Positions 45,465 to 55,930 of a stretch of DNA of 64,000 nt are shown one piece after another. Within the stretch, counting starts at the first letter, position 1; every line of letters starts with the position of its first letter. The stretch is from positions 19,956 through 83,955 of the forward strand of contig LUCM01009810.1 in NCBI GenBank assembly GCA_008360955.1, read 5' to 3'. The DNA is from Fasciolopsis buskii (lineage: Eukaryota; Platyhelminthes; Trematoda; Plagiorchiida; Fasciolidae). Below the pieces are notes generated by a model that had not been told where the DNA came from, did not search any database, and saw only the letters and a list, made by a program, of their open reading frames with translations. A program made the translations under genes and the position numbers.

Positions 45465-45720
45465 GCAAACGGGGGATCTGGTTGCTTTGACTTCCGGAGG
45501 AAGAAATACCAAACGGTCACATTCCCAAGAAAATTTATGTTCACTGCCATGTTCGAGGTTCTGCAATCAAACGGTTTACACCAGCCAGACAAAAGTGAAC
45601 GGAGCACAGTAATACACTTAATGACAACTCACTTTCCTGGAGTTTCCGCTAATTTCTCGGGTGCAGCGACACCAAGAATTCCTCCTCTGACGCGGTCTGC
45701 AGTCCGGAGCTCATGCCCAC
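45465..45720 (+). CDS. Possible exon of an unidentified gene
   Basis: The frame encodes CFDFRRKKYQTVTFPRKFMF, then FEVLQSNGLHQPDKSERSTV and a serine- and proline-rich tail. It is open from a TGA at 45462 to a TGA at 45780. No clear acceptor and donor pair marks its ends, and it overlaps - strand open frames, so it may be chance. Confidence 0.25.
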
Positions 45721-46129
45721 TAAGTGATCATTTAATTAAACCCGTTCACTATATATTAGGGTACATAACCGTCCACCTGTGATCTCATCTATCACTCGTT
45801 CAGTGGTATGACCCCCGGCATCAGCACCGGCGGCTAAGCCGAAGTTAGTGCGCGACAGGTTTGTAATTATCATCCCAATATTTTTTAAATCCACAGGTCC
45901 GCGTCATTCTCAAAAACAATAAACCAAACTATTGCTTGCCATTTTCAGTGAACGCTACGTTTTCCGCCGTACATTAGAACTAGATATCCAGTCATGCCCC
46001 AACCTTTGATGGGAGGTGGAACATTGTGATAAGTGCTGAATATAGCAGCAGGTAACAAGAACGAGTCTGTAAAATTAAAGGAGCATTAACTGTATGACTT
46101 TGCTTCCCCATGATGATTTGACTACTACT

Positions 46130-46345
46130 CACTACCCTCGCCTACGACTAATTAACTCTATATGTACATCACAGCCCCCTGTACACAGGACGAGTTTTTT
46201 TTTGCTCCTCGCTCACTGTGTTGGCCACGATCAATAAACTCCTGTTGTTCATCTCACTGTTCTAGACCCAGCTAGTGGGGACCTAGCTTCAGATCTCGCC
46301 CCCTCGATTACTGCGTCGGTCAGTTATATTCCGTACTGCGTCACA
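46130..46345 (+). mobile_element. Possible LTR fragment
   Basis: The block CAATAAACTCCTGTTGTTCATC at 46232-46253, followed by CTAGACCCAGCTAGTGGGGA and an RT-less downstream, looks like the R-U5 part of a retrotransposon LTR: a poly(A) signal with a short downstream segment. I cannot find a second copy in the window or a primer-binding site, so this rests on appearance only. Confidence 0.25.
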
Positions 46346-47339
46346 CGACGTCTAGTGTTGAAGGCCGTCTTGTGTGTTTGCGTCTTCCTAGTTGTGCCAA
46401 TCCGAAGTCACACAACAAAGAAAAACAGTTAATCCAAAGGGGCATAAAGTGTATAGGAGCTCTGTCTAGTTGCTGGATCAGTAAGGTGGTTGCCATTTGG
46501 TGTTTCCAACTTAAACAGAATGCCTTTGAATCTGCACTATTACAGTTGTTGAAAACTTCGTTCCAATTGCAATGGAATGGTATTACTTTAAATATAATGG
46601 AAACTCGTAAATCGAACTGTAAGAAGCAAATAGTGTTGTTTAGGAAAAGATGTGGAAATTATATCCAACGTAAACTGTCTTCGGGTTTTTGACCTCTATC
46701 CTTGACTGTAACCTGCTTACAATGAAAACTATCAGTAGTCATTTCTTTAACGGGGAAAGTCGGTAGGTTTTTGAGTATGCTAAACCAAGAGAAAATAACT
46801 AAACACCCTCAGTCAAGTTAACTTCAGTTGCAGTGAGTGATTTATCATTGGTGCATTACGCATTGGGTAAGTGTTTGCGTTGACCAATAAAAGTTTATAA
46901 AATGGAAGCATAATTTTCTGGTCGATTGCTTATAGATCCAGAGAGTTGAATTGTGTAACAACTACTCAGTAGATACAATCGCCTTTTTTAAAACATTCAT
47001 TTTGCGCATGGAGTCTACAGTCACCAGCCCACTGCATCAAAAGATAGTTGTACCCTGTGATTTGGAATTAAATCTGCGGCAGTTAACAGCCAAGAATCAC
47101 CAAGGTCCAAATCGTCACATAGCTCAACTCCCTCATTGATTCAAACCTCTGGAATCCGGTTTGGAATTGACAAGTTTTCATAAGACCATGGTGGCCCATT
47201 CTCGATCTCAATTGTTTCACCAAAAGTCAAGATGACTTTGTCCCTGTACGCATATGCATTACCGAATAGCCCGGCAAGGCCAATGTGGTGGAATAAACAT
47301 TTAGATATTAACAACGGCATTAATTGCGGTCGTAAGTTG
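46346..47339. other. No gene confidently recognised
   Basis: A 106-codon + frame at 46372-46692 has lysine-rich content but no splice borders or known family. A 62-codon frame at 46951-47139 is similar. Neither can be supported as a gene. Confidence 0.3.
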
Positions 47340-47790
47340 TATCAAATGTTGACGATAACCATCGTTTAGGGAATCTCTTAGACTCCAAACGGAGAGTCTC
47401 ATTGCGTCTGCACGAGCCAGTCCATTGGTTAAAGTTTTCATACTTTTTACCATGCCATCAAATGGTCAACCCGAAACGTCCTCCAGCCATTATTTACTTC
47501 GGATAACGGTGTAAAACGAGACAGACATCCTGTGGCCATGCGCAAAACAGGTCCCGACCACCTTTACTTATTCTGATCCAGTGCTTGTTCTAGAGGTTAG
47601 CCTAACTTCTGAGTTACTCACAAAATTCTCCTACCATATTCTACCATTAGTACGAAAACAACGGTATTCAGACACTGAAAGTGTTCACGTATATTCTGCT
47701 CTCATCGGTCATGTTTCGGAACCGCAGAGCAATACTAACCTCTCAGGTGCTCCACACACTCGAACTCTAATCAATAAGCAAAGGTCATGT
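47340..47790 (-). mobile_element. RTE-like retrotransposon, 3' fragment (family B, copy 4)
   Basis: On the - strand it reads TTAGTATTGCTCTGCGGTTC and CGAAACATGACCGATGAGAG, then AATACCGTTGTTTTCG, GTAGAATATGGTAGGAG, AATTTTGTGAGTAACTCAGA, GATCAGAATAAGTAAAGGTG, TTTTGCGCATGGCCACAG and GGACTGGCTCGTGCAGACG. Each block has a counterpart in the same order in copy 1 at 3560-3930 and in copy 3. It codes for part of the RT C-terminus but has no surviving open frame. Confidence 0.75.
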
Positions 47791-47801
47791 TGACATCTCA
47801 G

Positions 47802-47921
47802 GTGTTCCAATTCGGCGAATGTCAATTTAGCCTTTGTGTGCGTGAAGACACTACTTACGGCATACGACCACCGGATGAGATGCCAATACCAAATAACAAA
47901 TTTATCCACCTCATCCATCAG
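47802..47921 (+). CDS. Possible exon of an unidentified gene
   Basis: TGACATCTCAG precedes and CATCAG|GTTTCC follows a 120-base, phase 0 to phase 0 segment encoding VFQFGECQFSLCVREDTTYG and IRPPDEMPIPNNKFIHLIHQ. The residues look like folded protein. It begins only 12 bases after an RTE fragment. No family is recognised. Confidence 0.35.
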
Positions 47922-48844
47922 GTTTCCTGCAACAGCGATATTCGGCTTCGAGCAAATCCGAAACTCCAGTAGAATTTTACTCTCCAAAGGTTTAAAACGC
48001 ACCTCAAACAAGGCCACACTGTTGTTCCAACGACCGAGAGAAAGCCTGAAAATTACTTGAATCTTTACTCAGTAGCACATTGTCCTTTGCACATCACAAA
48101 GCAGACAGCTTCCAATCTGGGACAGCTATCGAAATCACTATGCCCACATGAGGATAGGGGGATTTCTACATTCTTTCAATGAGGAAGTTCAGAAAAAGAG
48201 ATGAAAGGAGGAGATTCTGTTGGATAACACGTCCCGTGGTGAACTGGGGTGAAAAATCGTCGTTATCGCGAACTTCATTTCCACTATTCGGATACGGAGA
48301 CTGGAAAGGTGAAATGAATTTTCCTGACACACATTTCATTGATAGGCCATGAAATCGCACGTTTGAGTGAATCAAGTGCTGCTTCCAAGTAAAAAACGAA
48401 AATTATGGATCTACGAAGCATGTGCTTAAGCTTTAAAATTTGTTACAAAGCAAAGTTTGAGCAATACAAACCGGCTTGATTCGCACGAATACGCCCTCTT
48501 ACGAGTACAATATAATCGGCGGATAACAATGCTCGCCAGCAGTTTGGAAGTAATGCGTGCCAAACTAGTTTATCGGTGGCTTTAACAAATATTTACTTCC
48601 TGGTGTTGCAAGTTGGTAGCTTTTGGGTACCTTCAAGGGGATATGGGATCACTCGTTCCGGTACATCAACCTTTACATTCATCTTTTGACAGCAAGGTTG
48701 GACGATCCCATCGCCAACTGAAGGGGGTACCAGCGTCGCAAGACAAGCTAATTCTTGGAGTGACAAAATTGCGATGTTTCCCTCGGACGGCCTACAGCCT
48801 TTAGACACCAATGTAGTTTTTATTGCAACCGCTCGCCTTTCCAG
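47922..48844. other. No gene confidently recognised
   Basis: Several overlapping frames on both strands, at 48166-48375 (-), 48593-48811 (-) and 48613-48804 (+), have no product I can name. If the flanking segments are exons this is intron sequence. Confidence 0.3.
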
Positions 48845-49098
48845 GAAGTATTACCACCCGCTACCATCCGCTATTCATAAAGTACCCCCAGTTTTTTCAG
48901 CGCATACGTGACTGCCTTAGTCATCTATGCCTAGAACGGATACATCTGTTGCCGTCAAATGTTTTACTTCAGGGTGATTTATACATGATGCCATCTGTGT
49001 TTATTCGCAATGAATCAGTTCCTAAGGCTCTGACCCCATCAAAAGGCAATTTTTACCGTAATAAGCCAAAGGGACAATTTCATGTTATGTTGAATGGG
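48845..49098 (+). CDS. Probable internal exon of an unidentified gene
   Basis: A good acceptor, CCGCTCGCCTTTCCAG, precedes 48845 and a good donor, AATGGG|GTAAGG, follows 49098. The 84 codons include RYHPLFIKYPQFFQRIRDCL, SHLCLERIHLLPSNVLLQGD and LYMMPSVFIRNESVPK. The exon starts with two bases of a split codon and ends in phase 0. LLPSNVLLQGDL is faintly like the loop of cyclic nucleotide-binding domains, but the glycine pattern is incomplete, so I do not claim it. Confidence 0.5.
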
Positions 49099-50205
49099 GT
49101 AAGGACCGGTACTGTTTCCAATTAGAGGTTAAAACTCCCTTATTTTAATTAAGCTGAATCGTCTAATTTATCCCCTCTGATAACATTATTGGAAGCACAA
49201 ACTGCAACACATTTCCAACTCTCCAGCAACTCCAACGTCGAAGACAGCTACGAAACCCTTCTGTCAGACACACGGAGCTCACAGTGACGAACAAACAATC
49301 ACTCGACTATACATTTCTGAGGGCATGCAGCTCCGCCGACCTGTCCGATTTATTCAATTTGTTGACTATACTTGATCGGTCTAATACTCTCATGGACACA
49401 AACAAAGCTCCAGCATTTGTTCATAAAGCAGCTTAAAATTGCTGGCAAACTGAGTTACCTTATAAAGCAGATATAATTTATTGTTTCAACCCCTCCCTTA
49501 GTGAGCGTGTGCTACACTTTGTGATCTTTCTTCCAGTTTCACTTTCGCGGGATTATTTTAGCCCTTCTAGACATTGTTCTTTTTTTAAGTCTATTAGTTT
49601 GCCGATTAATTACCCTAAGAAAAGATCGGACGGCAAGTCCATAGTGCTAGGCCAAGGGTTAACAACGACCGCATAACTAACCGCTCCTGAGAACTTCCGT
49701 TTCACGGTGAGAAACACCAGCTTTTGACGATCTAAGTAGCTGAGTTAGGTTAATTATTTTCATATGATATGAAAATTCTGAGTACAATTTGAAGCACGTA
49801 AATATCCTCAAAATGACTAAATGTTACCGGCAACTTCTATTTGTTTATACTCCAGATTGTACAGACAAATCTGGGACCCTCAGACAGCTGACTGACCGGC
49901 AATAAAACTGCACTTATGGTCACGTTAAATGTTTACCTTCTTCCGTTCCCGTGGCTTGTTTCTTTTATACCCGTTGGTCTTCGGGTGGAAATTAAGTGAG
50001 AAAATTTTTGTTTTTGCGTTGACTATCCGCTGATACCTGCAGTACTTTGAAACGCGGTATGAATGTGCTGTAAGAAAAACGTATGGCGTTTAGAATCACC
50101 AGCTGAAGAAAGAGTACTCTTGCTTTAATTGAAGAGTTTCCTTCCACTGAAGAGGACAGTGGCACAACAAACGATGCACTAAAATGTAAGGGTCTTTCCG
50201 CGAGC
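49099..50205. other. No gene recognised
   Basis: No exon-like segment or transposon is recognised. The - strand frame at 49992-50273 runs into the degenerate tandem repeat on its right and is probably an artefact of it. Confidence 0.35.
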
Positions 50206-50209
50206 CATG

Positions 50210-50450
50210 TGCTGCCACAGGTAGTGCCCACAGTCACTAAAGGGAATACTGGCCGCCACAAAAGGAGATTCAAAATGCCACCATGAGAAGCTAATGGCAG
50301 TCACCAAAGTGGATTGTGATCGTCACTATAGGAAACAGTGACGGTCACTGAAGGGCCACAATTCACCTACGTGAACAGTATCCGTCACCCAAAGGGACGC
50401 CGTCAGTCGTCAAACAGGATAGCGACTGTCTTCAAATGGGACTGTTAACC
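50210..50450. repeat. Degenerate tandem repeat, GTCACTAAAGGGA-type units
   Basis: Units such as CAGTCACTAAAGGGAATACTG, CAGTCACCAAAGTGGA, CGTCACTATAGGAAACAG, CGGTCACTGAAGGGCCAC and CCGTCACCCAAAGGGACG recur every 25 to 35 bases. The unit length and sequence drift, so this is an old minisatellite. A weaker array with the same core lies at 51030-51180. Confidence 0.6.
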
Positions 50451-50459
50451 TTTCATCCC

Positions 50460-50670
50460 ATTTCTTTTGTGGCTAGAGGATGCTCGGTGTACTAAGGTGA
50501 CTCTAAAGGGGGCGGCTTTGCTGTTTGGCTAAAGTGTTCTTATCCTGCTGGCACAATCTATGCGTGCTTCTGTGCCTTTGAAAGTAAACTTGGTATTAAA
50601 AGCATTCTTATTCATTCTGATCGACGATATCTGTGACATCTAGTTGCGCCAGTGATGGACGCACTCGCAC
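50460..50670 (+). other. Possible LTR-like or repeat sequence
   Basis: The stretch with GGCTTTGCTGTTTGGCTAAA and GTTCTTATCCTGCTGGCACA, followed by TTGCGCCAGTGATGG, has the look of an LTR end followed by a primer-binding-site-like TTGCGCCAG. No internal element follows, so this is only a suggestion. Confidence 0.18.
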
Positions 50671-51029
50671 AGAGTGCGGAGAGTGACACATCAAGGAAAA
50701 TGCGTTCAAAAAGTTTGCTCTTTATTGGAAGGGGGCTTCTGTAGGTGTATGCTAACTTCACTGATGGCACAACGGAAAGGATGCTTGCAAAAAAATAACA
50801 ATACCGTCCGTGATCGGTAACAGTGCACTTATGAGCAGTAGAAATAAAAATGCGAACAGTGTAATTTACGGAGAGGGAAGATTTATGTTCATTGAAGCAT
50901 CACTGTCCTAATACCCTGAAGTGACGTTACCGTGTTATTCTATGCAGTGATCTTCCGGGGCTTATAAGCACCACCTAGTGGACAGAAACCCTTAGAGTAA
51001 TTAACAGGGGAGTTCCCTAACGACATTCA

Positions 51030-51180
51030 AGTAGACGGTAACTGACACCAAATGGTTCGCGATCTGGCACCACAGGGAGTGCTGAAGACCATTGAGGGAT
51101 GATAACCTCTGCCCAAGAAAAAACTGACTGCCACAAAATGAGCCCACACACCAAGGATGGCATCAGAACACTCCGAAAGA
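51030..51180. repeat. Degenerate tandem repeat related to the 50.2-kb array
   Basis: CTGACACCAAATGG, CTGGCACCACAGGGAG, AAGACCATTGAGGGATG, CTGACTGCCACAAAATGAG and CACACCAAGGATGG recur with a spacing of 25 to 35 bases. The core resembles the GTCACCAAAGGGA unit of the array at 50210-50450. Confidence 0.45.
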
Positions 51181-52080
51181 TTCCCCCGCGAAACGTTTTT
51201 TTTAAGTTGACTACGCCTACCCAAATTTCTCATAAAACTATAATCTAAATTAGGGACCGCATAAAAACCTTTAATTTTTCAACATTCTTAAAGGACTCGG
51301 AAATAAAAGGCAAATTTTTTCGGTAGCACAAAACCGGTTTCGCGGTTATTGCCGCTTCTGGAAAAATTTTGTTGATCCCTCCGTATGCGAAATATACTAC
51401 TGAGAAGAAAAACAAACACTATCAGGCCTTATGTCCAATTTCTAAACTTTACCCTTGTCTGACCGACGAAACTGCTTCCACGAATCGCCATATGATTCTT
51501 AAATGGACTTACCACCCATTCACACTCCTAACGATTGAGAGGAGATTCTCGTAAGAAAAGTTAAAGTGTTTTACTCGATCCGATCTTGGCTTGTGTATAT
51601 ACCTCATGATGGGTGCACTGTAGTTGCTTGACTGAAGTAGCATGATCAACAAAATGCTCTACGCGTTAAAATATTGACAACATGAGAATATCTTCGCTAT
51701 GTTCTTCAAGGTTATTGTTCTTCCAAATTTTCATGAGGTTTAGTTCCAAAATTTAATTAGTCAGTTCACTGCTCTGACGATTCAAGTAGCGGTTCTTGTT
51801 CAGGGTTTCTTTCAAATTTGCCTCAATGACTTCTTCCTTTGTATTTTTATCACATAATCGGTAGTATGGGTATCCATATACCTGAGGTTTCATTCGTTAC
51901 TGCTAGCATCATTATTCTGTTGTGAGCGTGTGTTGTACGTATTTTGCCACGCCAAAATCAGCAGATTAGGAATGACGCAATGAACGGGTCAAAACAAACC
52001 ATTTTGCCTTAACGGAAGTTTAACACCTTAAATTGATAAATTCACGGAAGAAACAATCAGTAAGATTTATGTAGATAGTC
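51181..52080. other. No gene recognised
   Basis: Only short frames, such as 51369-51554, without known products. Confidence 0.3.
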
Positions 52081-52085
52081 TGTCT

Positions 52086-52420
52086 GTGACTCATAAATCT
52101 TCAAAGCAACTGTGGTCTATTTTGCGCTGTGTGCTTTGTTCTTTTTACTCCAAGGTCACGGTTGGGCTTTCTTGTGCAATGAGCAAACCATCCAGCGTCG
52201 GGAAATATTTCAATGAGCTCATTGATGAACTAAAAGTGCTCTTCAAGCAGGGGATTTGCATCCGTCAGAAAAGCAAGGGTGTTACACTTGTAAGCGTCCT
52301 TGGAGATACATCAGCTTGCGCTGAAATCAAGCGGATAAGACATCACTCAGACATCACATTTGCAACAGATTCGCTATTCGTGGTAGTTATGCAACGAAGT
52401 GTGATCTTTCTTTGGTAATT
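52086..52420 (+). pseudogene. DDE-type transposase remnant
   Basis: A 110-residue + frame encodes SVGKYFNELIDELKVLFKQG and GVTLVSVLGDTSACAEIKRI followed by RHHSDITFAT. This follows the pattern found in a large family of invertebrate cut-and-paste transposases (YL..FV.EL..L...G, then V...VCDAPARA.IK..K.H.GY.AC). The cysteines expected after the histidine are missing and the frame stops soon after, so it is a fragment. I would place it near the CACTA/EnSpm-like transposases, but the superfamily is not certain. Decayed continuation may extend to about 52800. Confidence 0.5.
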
Positions 52421-53895
52421 CATCGGGCTAGACAAATGATGGTGCCTTTCATTTTTTGATACAACAGGAAAGTTACGTGTCACTAGTTTTGAGAGATGGT
52501 GCGTTGGCTGATCAATTTCGTTGACACGGGTTTCGGTGCAAGATATTTCACTTGAGTACTACTGAGTTCGTCAATGATTTACCTAAAAATGTGCCACATG
52601 GAAAAATACAACTTCAGTCCATACTGACGCTTGCTATGAGACAATTCACTAACGTGTTTGCAAACGCCCGGAAGATTCTTTTCACCAGACGACAACGTCG
52701 TCGTTTTAAATATATCTATGCCACCGGCTATCGGATATCATCAAAACAAATTGCAACATCTGTTGCTAAGTCTAACTGATGCCTTACCACAACACGTTAT
52801 TGGTTTACACCACTGTTCACACTTAGTCTTCACGAGAAGTTTTTGTTTGTATTCATAGTAATCTTCTTGTCGATGTTCCAGGTAATTGGATTTTTGGGAG
52901 AAAATTCCGATTAATTTGAGAATCATTCGTAAGTAAAAGATGATAGTTACGTACCATTGTGTTAAAGATGCCAAGTCCGTACCCGGAACCGGTAATCAAT
53001 AAAAGTCAACCTGCCGCATTCAGTCGCCGACTGGGATGAAAATATGCACCGTAGGTGGATGTAAGCACAGTAAATCCCCACAGATAGCAATTGTCGCAGC
53101 CTCTATCGCGGAAGCACCGTTGCAAGTTATGCGCTAGCTACTCTATCGTCAGCCACAAATGTCAGCGGTGACTGATCCCAGACACATAGAATAGAGTATT
53201 CCTGTAAACGAAGCAATCAATTTCAGCTAGGTTACAGAACACATTCTGAACAAAAAGTCAGCTTGTTTAATCAACTAACAGGAAATCAGGCATAATTTTT
53301 TCACAGCGTCTGAAGACACGCATGGCAACAGCACTCCTGAGGTACTGCGGAATTTAATGACAACTTTTATTGGAAAGACAAAATTGGAATAAATACATAG
53401 ACGAATCTCACTGGCCAAACAAAGTTGTACACAGTATTGGTAGGTAAGCTGCGTTTTTAAATCTAATCTACCGCATGTAATACAAGCGACGCACTATGCA
53501 AAATGTATGAGAAAAATCTGATGATATTCACAAGGAAGCGGACAGTCCAAAAGAACTGTATGAAGCGAAGTATACCACTGTGGACGGACGATGCCTGTCT
53601 GAACAGGTGAAAATGTTTCATTCATACTGAATGTTGTTTCATGAAGGTTACTTCAAAATATGGTTTATCCGATTCATGTATGCTTAAGCTCAAATGTGTT
53701 TGCATAGATATATACATATCAATCTATGTTTATAAAAATGTTTTTGCATGCCACATTAGACTACTTAGTTTGTATTATTAACCTTGAGGCAGCTACGTTT
53801 TCACCTAGGACAAAGGAAAATGAAAATGCTGAAATACATTGATTATAGCTTTTAAACTGGCAATCATGTTTACGCTCATACCTTTTTCATTGCAG
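52421..53895. other. No gene confidently recognised
   Basis: The left part may hold further transposase debris in broken frames. The right end, from 53839, is the open approach to the acceptor CCTTTTTCATTGCAG at 53895. Confidence 0.35.
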
Positions 53896-54217
53896 CTCTA
53901 TGAAGAACAATGCATATCAGACCGGTTATTTTGTGTAACGAAAACAATGAATAGAGTTATGTACAACTCATTTAAACACCTCACCAAAAAACCGACATTT
54001 CACTACTCCGTATTAGGTTTTCCATCGGAATTGGCAATTTTTGGTAGATTGGAAAAACGGCTCAAAGGAAACTGCGCACAAGGTTCATGGGGTGCTTTTC
54101 TCTGGTGGTCTCAACAAGCATTAAATATGGAGCATCCTGTCGCCATGGAGAATTCACACAAGCTGTATACCTTTATGAGCTACCGATACCAAAAATTAGG
54201 TGTGAAAGAAACTATCT
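53896..54217 (+). CDS. Probable exon of an unidentified gene
   Basis: The acceptor CATACCTTTTTCATTGCAG and the donor ATCT|GTAAAG bracket 107 full codons in one frame. The product includes LYEEQCISDRLFCVTKTMNR, FHYSVLGFPSELAIFGRLEK and GNCAQGSWGAFLWWSQQALN, then HKLYTFMSYRYQKLGVKETI. The composition (aromatic residues, balanced charge) is that of a conserved soluble protein. I do not recognise the family. It starts in phase 0 and ends in phase 1. An RTE element begins about 28 bases after the donor. This could be the next part of the gene suggested at 45.1-49.1 kb, or a separate one. Confidence 0.6.
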
Positions 54218-54244
54218 GTAAAGCTGATCGTATGCATATCTAAA

Positions 54245-55930
54245 ACCTGCAGCGCCGTCTTGTACGTTGGTCGGAGCTCTTTTAGGAACAATTTAACTGT
54301 CCCTCAGCTTTAACGCCTCCCGCAGCAATTTCGGCAAGCGTCAGGTGGCCTGTTACAACAGTCTACCTACTGAGGCAGGAATCCTTAGGGAAATCCAAGT
54401 CTTAGGATGCCATAAAGCGCCGAACTTCGATGGGGTTTCACCAGCTCTGATTAAAGATGGGGTATGAAAGTGGTCAGAGAGCTTCAGGTGTTGCTTTTGA
54501 AGATCGGGTAGTCTGAGAAGGTTTCAGCCTTATGAGGGAGAGAGTCGGCTGATGTCCTAATCTTAAAAAAGGACTTTTGCAATGACTGCTTTTACCATAG
54601 GGACATTGGCCCAGTCCCAATGTCTTTAAATTTGCTTACGTACCCAGTCTGCGCATGTTGTACAACACGCGTGAAGGGGGAAATCGTAAGGAATAAGATG
54701 AATTTTGCAAGTTGAATGCGTCGAGAAAATCTGTACCCTCCGACAGGTATTAGAGCACCATTTTACCTTTTAAAGGCCAAAGGCCATGATGTTCTGAGAA
54801 ATTCGTGCGGCCGGTCTGAACTATGGCATTGTTTGTTGAGGGATGGAGTAACTGAGAAATATGTATCGGTCCTTAAAGAGCTGTGGCTTCGTGAATTATT
54901 TCAGATTAGGGCTTATTGCCGATTTTCTCCACATTTTGTCATCTTCAGTGGAGTACGGTGGGGCTTCCGTTTATTCCCACTTCTTTTCAACTTTGCCGTA
55001 CAGAATGCTCTACAGAGCGCTTTATCTGTTTCTTGGATAGTAAAGGTGAACTCCTCCAAGGGAATAGAGATTTTGAATGATAGTTTCCTAGTCTTGTTTT
55101 CTGCTTTGCTGAGTGTCAAAGCGAGGCAGTTCGATGCTCGTTAGACCGCTTGGCGATTGAGGTACCCCGATACGGTATGTGCTGTACACCTTGGAAATGC
55201 AAGTTACTTTTTCAAGACTGAGTCGACCCTGTAACTTCATTTAGCGTTTATGGTGATCGGTTAGAGGTAGCTGATAGCTTCAAGTGCCTCGAGGCTCTAA
55301 TTACATCTGGCGCAAGTGTTGAAGAGGAAGACTGCTGACGACTCGTGACAGCCAGAGCGGCTCTTGCAAAACTGCGACAGCCGTGGAGCTGCCACAGCAT
55401 CCGACTTTCCTTCAAGGGTAGAGTGTACAATGCCACAATTGTAGTGTTCTTCCTTACGGTTACAAGACTAATCCTATTCAGGTTGAGGGTGCCCTGAAAC
55501 TTTGTATTCGACTACTCATGTCTCCAAAGAATTGCTTTTGTCACAGGAACATCAGTTGAGCAACCACGAGGTGCCTCGTCTTGTTGGATGCAGACAGTAG
55601 TCCCCTGACTAAGATAATCGCCCCAAGTCGCCTTCAGTGGCTTGGGCACGCATTGCGCAGGCCTACCCATCGTCTACCATTTTGTGCTCCCGTTTTCACG
55701 TGCTGGGCAGGGATGAAAGAAGCCATCTGGTGATCAGGCTACGACTTGGCGTGAAGGTATGAAGAAGTTAGTTTCAGCTTTGGCATCAGTTGGTGTTCGC
55801 ATTCCTGGTTGAAGCTCAAGAGTAAAGATTGTTGTTGGTTGGAGACGCTCAGAGCTATGGCTCAGAACCGAAGTCAGTGACGCTAATGCTGCATGGCCTG
55901 CCTGTAGACTTTATTCCCTATAAACACAAT
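54245..55930 (+). mobile_element. RTE-like non-LTR retrotransposon, RT fragment (family A, copy 3)
   Basis: The + strand starts in the linker before the RT (RRLVRWSELF, about 54255) and continues with HKAPNFDGVSPALIKDGV near 54420-54465, SSVEYGG (decayed SSGVRQG) near 54940, then LADSFKCLEALITS-type sequence near 55265-55310 (the SFTYLGSLIT block) and LQWLGHALRRPTHRLPF near 55635-55680. WLEALEDMA-like remains and ANAAWPACRLYSL lie near 55870-55920. The FADD box is not readable. Multiple stops and frameshifts make it inactive, and the endonuclease is absent (5' truncation). Confidence 0.82.

Noticed and set aside
48900..49000. Cyclic nucleotide-binding domain
   Set aside because: LLPSNVLLQGDL is suggestive, but the conserved glycines and the phosphate-binding arginine block are not visible.
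49992..50273. 93-codon - strand frame
   Set aside because: It overlaps the degenerate tandem repeat and shows no family resemblance.
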